A stretch of DNA of 64,000 nt from JBBROS01 sp963792675 (GTDB taxonomy: Bacteria > Pseudomonadota > Alphaproteobacteria > Acetobacterales > Acetobacteraceae), in contig CAWBWT010000002.1 of assembly GCA_963792675.1 (NCBI GenBank), positions 1,488,001 through 1,552,000 of the forward strand, written 5' to 3'. The position numbers were made by a program, and so were the translations under genes. Below are positions 17,526-25,690 of the stretch, piece by piece (the first letter of the stretch is position 1; the number at the start of each line of letters is the position of its first letter). A model generated the notes under the pieces. It was not told the origin of the DNA. It did not search any database and saw only the letters and a program-made list of their open reading frames with translations.

Positions 17526-18734
17526 CTACTTGCGGCGGCGGCGTGCCCAGGCCGCCCCGGCCGCACCCACCGCTAGTAGCGCGAGCGATGCCGGCTCCGG
17601 CACGCGGCGGAAGTGCACCGTGCCGAGGCCGCTGAGATCGCCGGTGAAGGCGTTGCCCTGCAACAGCATTGCCGACTGCGTCATCGAGGCGACCACGACG
17701 GAGCCGTTGAACGAGCCGCCTTGTGAGGTGATGTTCGCGAGCGGCGCCAAGATGCTGGCGTTCCAGGCGCCCGCGAAGCGGAGCTCGGAGGCGTCGACGA
17801 AGTCGTACAGCACCTTGCCGTAGCCGCCGGCCGGGTCGTTGGCGAGGCCGGGCAGCATCTTGCCGTCGGCCAGGCTGCCGCTGACGATCACGAAGGTCGC
17901 GTCGTTGCCGCCATCGGCCACGCCCTTGAAGCTCGACAGGTTGGCGAGCTGGTCCACCGTCGTCTGCACCACGCCATACGACTTGGCGCAGGCGGCGCCG
18001 CTGCAGCCGTAACCGAAATCGTGGCCGGCGATGAGCGCGCTGCCGTTGCCGGGCAACGTCTCGGCCTTCACCCCGGGCGTCCCCGGCAGGTTCGCCAGCC
18101 CGGCGCTGAGATCCTTCAGCGGATTGGCGAAGCTGTCGGTCAGCGTATTGGCATGGCCGAATGGCGCGAACACGTCGGCAAGGCTGCCGACCGCAGGCGC
18201 CGTGGCGACGGTGTTGCCGGGGGCCGAGGCGCGGACGCTGCCGGCCAGCGCCGGTTGCAGCGTGCGGATCTCGGTGGTGTTGCGGAACACCGTGCCGGCC
18301 TGCGAGGTGCCGCCGAAGTTCACGCCGCCGGCACGCCCGGTGTTGTAAGTCGAGGCCGATAGGTTTGCCGCGACGTCCATCTCGCCACGGGTCGAGGCCG
18401 GGCCGGTGATGTTGCCGAACACGGTCAGCGCACCGTAGGGCTGGGCGACGGGTCCCGACACCGGCTGCGTTGTCGGTCCGCAGGCGGCGGCGTCGCAGAA
18501 CCGGTTGCCGGCCGTGGCGGCCGTTCCGCCGATGACCGCGCGGCCCGCCACCGAGGCGGCCGCGTCCCGGGCTGCATAGTTGCCGAGGTTCACGAGGTTG
18601 AACTGGCCGAGAAGGGCGGCGTCGTTGCTCAGCTCGGTGGCGCCGAAGGTTGCCGCCACCGCCGGCATGGCCGCGCCGATCAAAACCGCCGCGGCAGAAG
18701 CCGCAATCACACCTGTTCGGGACAGGCTTGTCAT
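17526..18734 (-). CDS. PEP-CTERM choice-of-anchor A family surface protein, copy 2
   Basis: The 402-residue product resembles copy 1 from end to end. It has a signal peptide (near AVA|AT, about residue 27), the opening ATELSNDAALLGQFNLVNLG, a central region with conserved FGNITGPAST and FANPLKDLSAGL, and the tail VPEPASLALLAVG plus a hydrophobic run and RRRRK. Two pairs of cysteines (CDAAACG and CSGAAC) are in the body and may form disulfides. It is probably exported and released or anchored by exosortase. The two genes are co-oriented with a 150-base gap, so independent expression is possible. Confidence 0.87.
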   Translation of the reverse strand: MTSLSRTGVIAASAAAVLIGAAMPAVAATFGATELSNDAALLGQFNLVNLGNYAARDAAASVAGRAVIGGTAATAGNRFCDAAACGPTTQPVSGPVAQPYGALTVFGNITGPASTRGEMDVAANLSASTYNTGRAGGVNFGGTSQAGTVFRNTTEIRTLQPALAGSVRASAPGNTVATAPAVGSLADVFAPFGHANTLTDSFANPLKDLSAGLANLPGTPGVKAETLPGNGSALIAGHDFGYGCSGAACAKSYGVVQTTVDQLANLSSFKGVADGGNDATFVIVSGSLADGKMLPGLANDPAGGYGKVLYDFVDASELRFAGAWNASILAPLANITSQGGSFNGSVVVASMTQSAMLLQGNAFTGDLSGLGTVHFRRVPEPASLALLAVGAAGAAWARRRRK

Positions 18735-18875
18735 GATGGCAAGGCGCTCCCCGTCGCGGGCACCATCCGGTGCGCCGACCGCGACGTCCCTACTGCTTTG
18801 TTAACGAAATGTCAAAAGAAGTCGGGCATTGTCGGGGGTCGTTCGGCCAGGGATCGTAGCTGAGGGATTGCGAGG

Positions 18876-20555
18876 TCAGGCAGGCGGCCGTTCCTCGAAC
18901 TCCAACTCCCGCGGCGCCCCGTCCTCCGCGGTTCGGGCCGCCTCCGCACGCCGGAGCTCGACCCGGCGGATTTTGCCCGAGATCGTTTTCGGCAGCTCGG
19001 CGAACTCCAGCCGCCGGATGCGCTTGTATGGCGCCAGCCGCTCGCGCAGGTGGGCGAAGATCGAGGCCGCCGTCGCGGCGTCGGCGGCGTGCCCGTCGGC
19101 CAGCGCCACGAACGCCTTCGGCAGCGCCGTCCGGGTCGGATCCGGGACCGGCACCACCGCGGCCTCGGCCACCGCCGGATGCTCGATCAGCACGCTCTCG
19201 AGCTCGAACGGGCTGATCCGGTAGCCGCTGCTTTTGAACACGTCGTCGGCCCGGCCGACATAGGTGAAGCTGCCGTCGGGATTGCGCATCGCCACGTCGC
19301 CGGTCCGATACCAGTCGCCCGCCGGCGGCCGCACCGTGCCGTCCTCGCTGAGATAGCCGTCCATCAGCCCAAGCGGCGGCGGCGCCAGGCTGAGCGCCAC
19401 CTCGCCCTCGTCCGCCGGGGCGCCGTCCAGGTCCAGCAGCGCCACCTCGTAGCCCGGCAGCGCGTGTCCCATCGAGCCGGGCGTCAGCGCCTGGCCCGGC
19501 GTGTTGGCGATCTGCAGTGTGGTCTCGGTCTGGCCGTAACCGTCGCGGATCGTGAGACCCCAGGCCTGCTCGACCCGGGCGATCACCTCGGGGTTCAACG
19601 GCTCCCCGGCGGCGACCGCTTCGCGCAGGTGCACCCGGGCGGCCGAGAGATCTTCCTGCACCAGCATGCGCCAGACCGTGGGCGGCGCGCAGAACGTGTC
19701 CACCCGGCAGCGATCCAGCACCGCCAGAAGCCCGCGCGCGTCGAAGCGGGGTTGGTTCAGGATCAGGATGGTGGCGCCGGCGTTCCAGGGCGCAAAGAAG
19801 CTCGACCAGGCGTGCTTGGCCCAGCCCGGCGACGAGATGTTGAGGTGGACGTCGCCGGGCTGCAGGCCGATCCAGTACATCGTGGACAGGTGGCCGACCG
19901 GATAGCTCTGGTGGCTGTGCAGCACGAGCTTCGGCTTCGACGTGGTGCCGGAGGTGAAATACAGCAGCATCGGATCGGTGGCCCGTGTGTCGCCGTCGGG
20001 CGCGAAATCGCCGCTGGCCGCGTCGAAGCCGGCGAAGTCGGTCCAACCGGCGGCGCCGCCGACGGCGATGCGGGTGTAGGGGCCGGGGATCGTCGCGAAC
20101 CGCTCAACCAGGGCGCCGTCGGCGACGACATGCTGCACCCCGCCGCGGCTGAACCGGTCGCGCAGGTCGTCGGTGGTCAGCATGGTGGTGGCCGGGATCA
20201 CCACGGCGCCCAGCTTGATCGCGGCCAGCATCGTTTCCCAAAGCGGCCGTACGTTGCCCAACAGCAGCAGGACGCGGTCCCCACGGCGCACGCCCAACGC
20301 CCGCAAGCCGTTGGCGACCTGGTTCGAGCGGGTGGCCAGGGCGGCGAACGACAGCGTCTCGTCGGCCTCGCCGGGTCCGACCAGCCGCAGCGCCGGCGCG
20401 TCGTTGCCGCGGGCCAGCACGTCGAAATGGTCCAGCGCCCAGTTGAAGCGGTCGAGCGCCGGCCAGCGGAACGCGGCCCGCGCGGCGGCGAGGTCGCCGC
20501 GGTGCCGCAGCAGCAGGTCGCGGGCGGCCAAGAAGGTCGCGGTGGGATCGGACAT
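18876..20555 (-). CDS. AMP-binding acyl-CoA synthetase
   Basis: The 559-residue enzyme should activate a carboxylic acid to its CoA thioester via an acyl-adenylate. It has the P-loop-like LLYFTSGTTSKPKLVLHSHQ, the adenylate-binding DGYGQTETT, GDWYRTGD, and the C-terminal catalytic lysine in LPKTISGKIRR. Overall it resembles acetyl-CoA-synthetase-like or medium-chain acyl/benzoate-CoA ligases, with the characteristic N-terminal FRWPALDRFNWALDHFD. I chose ATG 20555, preceded by GAGG; upstream frame sequence is not family-like. It is divergent from the chromate transporter. Confidence 0.9.
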   Translation of the reverse strand: MSDPTATFLAARDLLLRHRGDLAAARAAFRWPALDRFNWALDHFDVLARGNDAPALRLVGPGEADETLSFAALATRSNQVANGLRALGVRRGDRVLLLLGNVRPLWETMLAAIKLGAVVIPATTMLTTDDLRDRFSRGGVQHVVADGALVERFATIPGPYTRIAVGGAAGWTDFAGFDAASGDFAPDGDTRATDPMLLYFTSGTTSKPKLVLHSHQSYPVGHLSTMYWIGLQPGDVHLNISSPGWAKHAWSSFFAPWNAGATILILNQPRFDARGLLAVLDRCRVDTFCAPPTVWRMLVQEDLSAARVHLREAVAAGEPLNPEVIARVEQAWGLTIRDGYGQTETTLQIANTPGQALTPGSMGHALPGYEVALLDLDGAPADEGEVALSLAPPPLGLMDGYLSEDGTVRPPAGDWYRTGDVAMRNPDGSFTYVGRADDVFKSSGYRISPFELESVLIEHPAVAEAAVVPVPDPTRTALPKAFVALADGHAADAATAASIFAHLRERLAPYKRIRRLEFAELPKTISGKIRRVELRRAEAARTAEDGAPRELEFEERPPA

Positions 20556-20646
20556 GGGAGCCTCGCTGGGACGTTCCGTTTCGGCGGATCGTACATGCAT
20601 TCGTGGCGGGTTGGGAACGGCGTCGGCAGCGGCTAGCGTTCCTTGC

Positions 20647-21201
20647 ATGAGCACCTCGTCGCCGCCGGCCGGTCCCGCTGCCTTGTTCCTCGGCTTCCTG
20701 GAGGTCGGCCTGCTCGGCTTCGGCGGCGTGCTGCCGTTCGCCCGGCGCATGATCGTGGAGCAGCGGCGCTGGCTGACCGCGGCCGAGTTCACCGACCTGC
20801 TGGCGCTGTGCCAGTTCCTGCCGGGTCCCAACATCTGCAACATGACGATCGCGCTCGGCCGCCGCTACCACGGCGCGGCCGGGGCACTGGCGTCGATCCT
20901 GGGGCTAATGGGCGCGCCGGTGACGATCGCGGTGGCGCTGGGCGTGGTGTACGGGCGCTACGGCGGCCTGCCGACGGTCGCGCACGCCTTCGCCGGGCTG
21001 GCGGCAGCGGCGAGCGGGCTGGTGCTGGCGACCGCGGTCAAGGTGGCGGCGCCGCTGCGCGGGCGCGCAACCGGCTTGGCGGTGGCGGCGGCCGCCTTCG
21101 TCGCGATCGCCGTGCTGCGCCTGCCGCTGCTGCCGACGATGCTGGTGCTGGCGCCGGTCAGCGTCTGGCTGCACCGCGCCGAACCGGCCGCGGTGCCGTG
21201 A
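20647..21201 (+). CDS. Chromate transporter, first half-size subunit
   Basis: The 184-residue membrane protein has the ChrA-family opening GFLEVGLLGFGGVLPFARRM followed by LCQFLPGPNICNMTIALGRR, the conserved proton/substrate region. It is one half of the usual two-domain ChrA. Short-chain ChrA proteins work as pairs of dissimilar halves, and the second half follows with an overlapping start. Export of chromate is the family role, though many homologues have unproven substrates. Confidence 0.88.
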   Translation: MSTSSPPAGPAALFLGFLEVGLLGFGGVLPFARRMIVEQRRWLTAAEFTDLLALCQFLPGPNICNMTIALGRRYHGAAGALASILGLMGAPVTIAVALGVVYGRYGGLPTVAHAFAGLAAAASGLVLATAVKVAAPLRGRATGLAVAAAAFVAIAVLRLPLLPTMLVLAPVSVWLHRAEPAAVP

Positions 21202-21716
21202 GCGTCGCTTGGCTGTTCCTGGTGTGCGCCCAGCTCAGCCTGGTCGCGGTCGGCGGGATCGCGCCGATCCTGCCGGAGTTGCAGCGGCAGGTGGTGGACG
21301 TGCATGGCTGGATGGGGGCGACCGAGTTCGGCGCGCTGTTCGCCCTCGCGCAGGCGGCGCCGGGGCCGAACGTGCTGGTGGTGACGCTGGTGGGCTGGCG
21401 GGTCGCCGGGTTGGCCGGAGCGCTGGCAGCCACGGTCGGCATGCTGCTGCCGAGCGGGCTGATCACCTGGTTGGTGGCCGGCGCCTGGCAGCGCTTTCGC
21501 GACCGGCCGTGGCGGCGGGCGGTGCAGGCCGGTTTGGTGCCGGTGACGGTCGGGTTGGTGATGGCGGCCGCGGCGATCTTGGCGGTGGCGGCGGCGACGG
21601 GCTGGGTTGCCTGGCTGGTTGCGGCGTCCGTGGCGCTCGCCGCGCTGCGCACCAAGTGGCACCCGCTCTTGCTGCTGGCCGCGGGGACGGTGGTCGGCGC
21701 GTTGGGCCTGGTGTAG
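21198..21716 (+). CDS. Chromate transporter, second half-size subunit
   Basis: The 172-residue membrane protein starts at a GTG that overlaps the stop of the first subunit (GTGA). It repeats the family pattern with a distinct sequence: QLSLVAVGGIAPILPELQRQ near the start and ALAQAAPGPNVLVVTLVGWR, then about four to five hydrophobic helices. It should pair with the upstream half to form one transporter, likely with opposite membrane orientation, as known for short-chain ChrA pairs. Confidence 0.88.
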   Translation: MSVAWLFLVCAQLSLVAVGGIAPILPELQRQVVDVHGWMGATEFGALFALAQAAPGPNVLVVTLVGWRVAGLAGALAATVGMLLPSGLITWLVAGAWQRFRDRPWRRAVQAGLVPVTVGLVMAAAAILAVAAATGWVAWLVAASVALAALRTKWHPLLLLAAGTVVGALGLV

Positions 21717-21775
21717 CGCGGCTTTGCCCGGCGGGGGCGGGCGACTAGCCGCTCCCGAGTACCGCCTGCCGCTTG

Positions 21776-22651
21776 TTACGTGCGGTGGCGGTAGGTGGGC
21801 TGGACGCGGGCGGGCGCGGGCCGGGGGCTCTCGACCCGGGTCAGGCCGACGTCGCGGCCCTGGGCGCGCAGGTTGGCCGCCAACGCCCGGCTGACCCGGC
21901 CCGCGTACTTGCTCTGCCCCGGACCGCGCCGGTAGTGCAGCCCGGCCTCGTCCGAGACTTCGGCGACTTCTTCGGCCTCTTGCGCGGTCGCCGCGGTCTC
22001 GTAGCGCTCACCCACCGGACGCAGGTCACGCGGCGGCGGGTTCAGCACCGGGGCCGGGGCGGGCGCGTTGTTGGCGATCAAGGAGCCGCCGTCCGGGCGG
22101 TCGTAGATGAAGCCGTAGGTCGGATACACGCTGCCGAACTCGCCGGACCGCCCGAGAGCGACGCGCACCGCGGTCCAATCGTTGAGCGGGGACACGTCGA
22201 CGACGCTGATGTTGCGCCGGATGTCGCCGGGTCCGGACCAGTTCGCGTGGTCGATCTCGATGTTGCGGCTGTCCACGACGGCGCTGACGACCGCGACGTG
22301 GCCCATGCGCATGATGCCGTTGGCGCGGAAGTTCAGCACGCTGCCGACCTCGGGCTTGGCGCCGCGCTGGTAGACGCCCTCGGCGTTGTTCCACCAAGTG
22401 TTGGCGTTCCCGACCAGCTCTATGCCGCTGTTGGCGCGGGCGAACGGGACGCATTGAAGCACGCCGCCGAAGCGGGCGTAGCCGGCGACGTGGATGCGAC
22501 GGGGAGCCAGGGTGCCGATCTGGTCACCAGTCTGCAGCTCGCTTCCAGCCGTTCGGATCTTTGCGCCGGCAGCCTCGGAGCCGATCATCGCCCCGAGCGT
22601 GGCCACCAGGCCGATCACCGCAAACTGTCCGCTCAACTGCCGAAACCGCAT
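21776..22651 (-). CDS. CHAP-domain exported protein
   Basis: The 291-residue product has an N-terminal hydrophobic signal (about 8-28), then a CHAP (NlpC/P60-like amidase) domain around residues 50-180. Visible pieces are FGGVLQCVPFARANSGIELVGNANTWWNNA with the catalytic cysteine, and MGHVAVVSAVVDSRNIEIDHANW with the histidine and following polar residue. The C-terminal third is proline-, alanine- and arginine-rich and probably disordered. Such proteins cleave peptidoglycan peptides. ATG 22651 is preceded by AGGGG; an upstream in-frame start at 22798 lacks support. Confidence 0.83.
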   Translation of the reverse strand: MRFRQLSGQFAVIGLVATLGAMIGSEAAGAKIRTAGSELQTGDQIGTLAPRRIHVAGYARFGGVLQCVPFARANSGIELVGNANTWWNNAEGVYQRGAKPEVGSVLNFRANGIMRMGHVAVVSAVVDSRNIEIDHANWSGPGDIRRNISVVDVSPLNDWTAVRVALGRSGEFGSVYPTYGFIYDRPDGGSLIANNAPAPAPVLNPPPRDLRPVGERYETAATAQEAEEVAEVSDEAGLHYRRGPGQSKYAGRVSRALAANLRAQGRDVGLTRVESPRPAPARVQPTYRHRT

Positions 22652-22938
22652 CGAAACCCCTAAGTCGTCCTCGCTTGTTGAAGGGCTAGCGGGGGGTCGT
22701 ACGGGGCGGCAACCGTTGGTAACCAAATTAGCGGAGGCGACGCTCATTTTCGCAAACGGAGGCGCGTGGGATGCGGTGAAATGGGAGAAAACTCCCATTC
22801 ACCACCTTGTGATGCAACTCCGAAACAACAATTCCTGACATGGCGCAGCGGCAACACTGTCGCTGCTGCGCCACGCGATTCGCGTCTTCAGAATAGCTTG
22901 CCGGACGATGTTAGAGTGTAATCATCACTCGGCCGTGT
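22652..22938. other. Gene-free leader region
   Basis: These 287 bases lie upstream of the CHAP gene and beyond the end of ridA. They are less GC-rich than their surroundings, particularly 22710-22930, which suits a promoter zone. I see no convincing gene, RNA fold or repeat. Confidence 0.5.
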
Positions 22939-23289
22939 CTATTTGCAGGTCGTTACCATGATCTCGACCAGGATCTTGGGATCGGCCATGTTGGCCTCGA
23001 CGCAGGCCCGCGCCGGCGCCCCGCTTTCGGGCAGCCAAGCGGTCCAAACACCGTTCATCGCGTCGCGGTCGCGAATGTCCTTCAGCCAGATCTGCGCTTG
23101 CAGCAGACGGGTCTTGTCGGTGCCGTGGGTTTCGAGAATGGCGTCGATCTGGTCGAGCACCTCGTGGGTCTGGCCGACCACGTCCTTGCTGGTGTCCTTG
23201 GCGGTGACGCCCTGGACGTAAACGAAGCCATGGTATTCCACGGCCTTCGCCAAGACCGGGTTGGGTTCAGTCCGGATGATCTTGCTCAT
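22939..23289 (-). CDS. RidA family protein
   Basis: The 116-residue protein matches RidA/YjgF/UK114 in length and motifs: YHGFVYVQGVTA early, the substrate-contacting arginine in APARACVEANMADPKILVEI (about residue 94) and the terminal strand. RidA enzymes hydrolyse reactive enamine/imine intermediates from PLP enzymes. No PLP enzyme is adjacent. It appears monocistronic. Confidence 0.92.
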   Translation of the reverse strand: MSKIIRTEPNPVLAKAVEYHGFVYVQGVTAKDTSKDVVGQTHEVLDQIDAILETHGTDKTRLLQAQIWLKDIRDRDAMNGVWTAWLPESGAPARACVEANMADPKILVEIMVTTCK

Positions 23290-23494
23290 GCTGCCGCTCC
23301 TGGGTTGTGGGCCCGGCGCTTGTAGTGTCCTGCCGGAGAAAGTCGTAGCCGAATTTCTGGCCCGGGCTGGCCACCACGCCCTTCGCTTGCTCGTGTCCCA
23401 CGCCGGATCCGAAGTCTGACAGTCGTCAGGTCCGTGACGGGAGAGCGTTCGCCCCGGGCTGGAAACGCGCGGCCGGCAAGCCGGCCCGGGCGGG

Positions 23495-23851
23495 TCAGCG
23501 GGTGGTGGGCGAGAAGGTCGGCCCGATTCCCGGAGAGAACGCGTCGCTGGTCGGCGTTCCCGGGGCGGTCGAGTTGTTCAGGCAGGACGTGAGCTGGTTG
23601 TCGCGGCCGTAACGAGCGCCGAGCCCCTCCGACGTGATCCCGGAATTGTAGCCGCTCGCGAATGGGGTGTCGCGCTGATCGCGGGTCGACAGGTCGACCC
23701 GGTTTTGCGCCGCATAGACCCGGTCCACCTCAGCCCGGCACGCTTGCGCCGCAGCCGCCGCGGCCCGGGTCGGGCGGGGTGGCGGCTGACACCCGGCAAG
23801 CGCCACGGCCGCAAGCAGCAGCAACGGCAGGGGCCTCGAAAATCGGATCAT
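23495..23851 (-). CDS. Small lipoprotein, unknown function
   Basis: The 118-residue product has a lipoprotein signal with lipobox LAGC (cysteine near residue 21), followed by a proline-rich stretch and an alanine helix. The mature domain includes YGRDNQLTSCLNN, with a second and third cysteine that could form a disulfide. I do not recognise the family. Its ATG overlaps the stop of the upstream gene (ATGA), so the two are translated together. Confidence 0.68.
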   Translation of the reverse strand: MIRFSRPLPLLLLAAVALAGCQPPPRPTRAAAAAAQACRAEVDRVYAAQNRVDLSTRDQRDTPFASGYNSGITSEGLGARYGRDNQLTSCLNNSTAPGTPTSDAFSPGIGPTFSPTTR

Positions 23852-24351
23852 GCAAAAGCTCCTGGAGGTGCCGCGAGAACGCCTAGCCCGGCACGGAAGC
23901 GTGTCTCGTCGAACCGGGCGTCGTTCGTCAACTCGGTGCTGGCGGCGGCGCGCAGCAGCGCCGGATGCAATTCCGCGCCGCCGCGACGCAGCTGGCACAG
24001 GCTGTCGGTCCAGCGCGCACGCGTCAGCAGGTCCACCAGCGCCAGCAGGCGCAAGCACAATGACAAGCCGTATAGCGTCTGCAGCCCGGTGGTGATCTCG
24101 ACGGCGCCAGCCCAGCAGCGGGCGTCGCGATCGTGCAGCGCCAGCTCCACCGTGGCGCCGTCCTCGGCCTTGAAGCAGAACCGGCGTCCGGCGCCCCAAA
24201 CCGCACCGAGCGCCGCATCCCGCGCCGCGTCCCACGCGGCCGCAAGGTCGCGCCCCTGAACCGGGGGCAATGCGGCCGGGGAGCGGTCAACCAGGTAGGT
24301 CAGGGTCCCGTCCAGGGCGCGGCCGACATGCAGCGGGGCGGCGTCGTTCAT
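23848..24351 (-). CDS. Unknown 167-residue protein coupled to a lipoprotein
   Basis: The product has no signal peptide and no clear membrane segment. It has a tryptophan- and alanine-rich first half and helical second half with LYGLSLCLRLLALVDLLTRA. I do not recognise the domain. It overlaps the lipoprotein gene by four bases and is divergent from the amidase gene, with 64 bases between them. Translational coupling suggests the two products act together, perhaps across the inner membrane, but nothing more can be said. Confidence 0.62.
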   Translation of the reverse strand: MNDAAPLHVGRALDGTLTYLVDRSPAALPPVQGRDLAAAWDAARDAALGAVWGAGRRFCFKAEDGATVELALHDRDARCWAGAVEITTGLQTLYGLSLCLRLLALVDLLTRARWTDSLCQLRRGGAELHPALLRAAASTELTNDARFDETRFRAGLGVLAAPPGAFA

Positions 24352-24415
24352 CGTGAGCGAAGATGGACCTTGCCCTCGCATTGCGCCAGCCTTCAACCGC
24401 CAAGCAGGAGCAACC

Positions 24416-25686
24416 ATGCCCGACCCCGCCGACCTTTCCGCGACCGCCGCACTGCGTGAGATGGAGGCCGGGCGGCTGACCGCGCCCGCCCTGCTCGAGG
24501 CGTGTCTCGCCCGGATCGCCGCCCGGGACACGGTGGTGCGCGCCTTTGCCCACATCGACCCGGCAGCGGCCAGGGCGGCCACGCGCGCGGCCGTTCCCCG
24601 CCCGGCCCGCTGCACGGCATCCCGCTCGGGGTCAAGGACGTGCTCGACACCGCCGACCTGCCGACCGAATACAACTCGCCGATCTGGTCCGGGCACCGGC
24701 CGCGCGCCGATGCGGCCGCCGTGGCCTGGGCACGGGCAGCCGGCGCGGTGGTGATGGGCAAGACCGTGACTACCGAGTTCGCCACCCGCACGCCCGGTCC
24801 GACCACCAACCCGCACAACCCGGCGCGCACGCCGGGCGGCTCGAGCAGCGGCTCGGCGGCCGCGGTTGCCGCCGGGTTCGTGCCGGTGGCGTTCGGCACC
24901 CAGACGGCCGGCAGCATCGTCCGGCCGGCGGCCTATTGCGGCGTGGTCGGCTACAAGCCCAGCTTCGGCGTCATCAACCGCCACGGCATGAAGCTGATGT
25001 CGGAAAGCCTCGACACGGTCGGCATGCTGGCGCGCAGCGTCGCCGATTGCGCGTGGCTGACGGGCGTGCTGGCCGGCCTCGACCTGGGCGATCCCGACGC
25101 CGCGTCGCCGGCGCCGCGCATCGGCCTGTGCTGGAGCCCGATGCGCGAGCGGGCGGCGCCGGAAACGGTGGCGCTGATGGAGCGCGCGGCCGGCGTGCTG
25201 TCGCGGGCCGGCGCTGCCGTGGTCGGCCGCGAGCTGCCGGCCGCGTTCGACCCGCTGGAGGCGGCGCATGCCGTCGTGATGAACGCCGAGAGCGCCCGCG
25301 CGATGGGTTGGGAGATGACGCTCCACCGCGACCGGATCAGCGAGGCGCTGCGGGAGAAGCTGGAGTGGGGCCTGGCCCAGGACGGCGCCGCATTGGCCGC
25401 GGCGCGAGGCACCTTCCGCACCTTGCAGGACGCGTTCCCCGCAGTGCTGGACGGGCTCGACGTGCTGCTGACGCCGTCGGCGCCAGGCGAGGCGCCGGAC
25501 GGGCTCGGCTGGACCGGCGACCCGGCGTTCAACCTGTTATGGACCAGCCTGCATGTGCCTTGCGTGACGGTGCCGGCCGGCGCCGGGCCGAACGGCATGC
25601 CGCTCGGGATCCAGGTTGTCGGCCGCCGCGGCGACGACCGCACCGTGCTGGCGGCGGCGCAATGGGTCGCGGCGGCGCTCGGCTGA
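24416..25686 (+). pseudogene. Amidase signature family enzyme, one frameshift
   Basis: Amidase-signature enzymes hydrolyse amides with a Ser-cisSer-Lys triad. The start (ATG 24416, ribosome site AGGAG) gives an N-terminal helix region to ARAAT. The frame then breaks between about 24580 and 24605 and resumes as PPGPLHGIPLGVKDVLDTAD, with the catalytic lysine, then GGSSSGSAAAVAAG and QTAGSIVRPAAYCGVVGYKP with both serines. One missing base (or two extra) would explain it. Corrected length is about 423 residues, normal for the family. All catalytic residues survive, so a sequencing error is plausible. Confidence 0.87.
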
Positions 25687-25690
25687 ATCC

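Noticed and set aside
18876..20843. N-terminal extension of the acyl-CoA synthetase
   Set aside because: The extra residues upstream of 20555 overlap the divergent chromate transporter and do not resemble the family.
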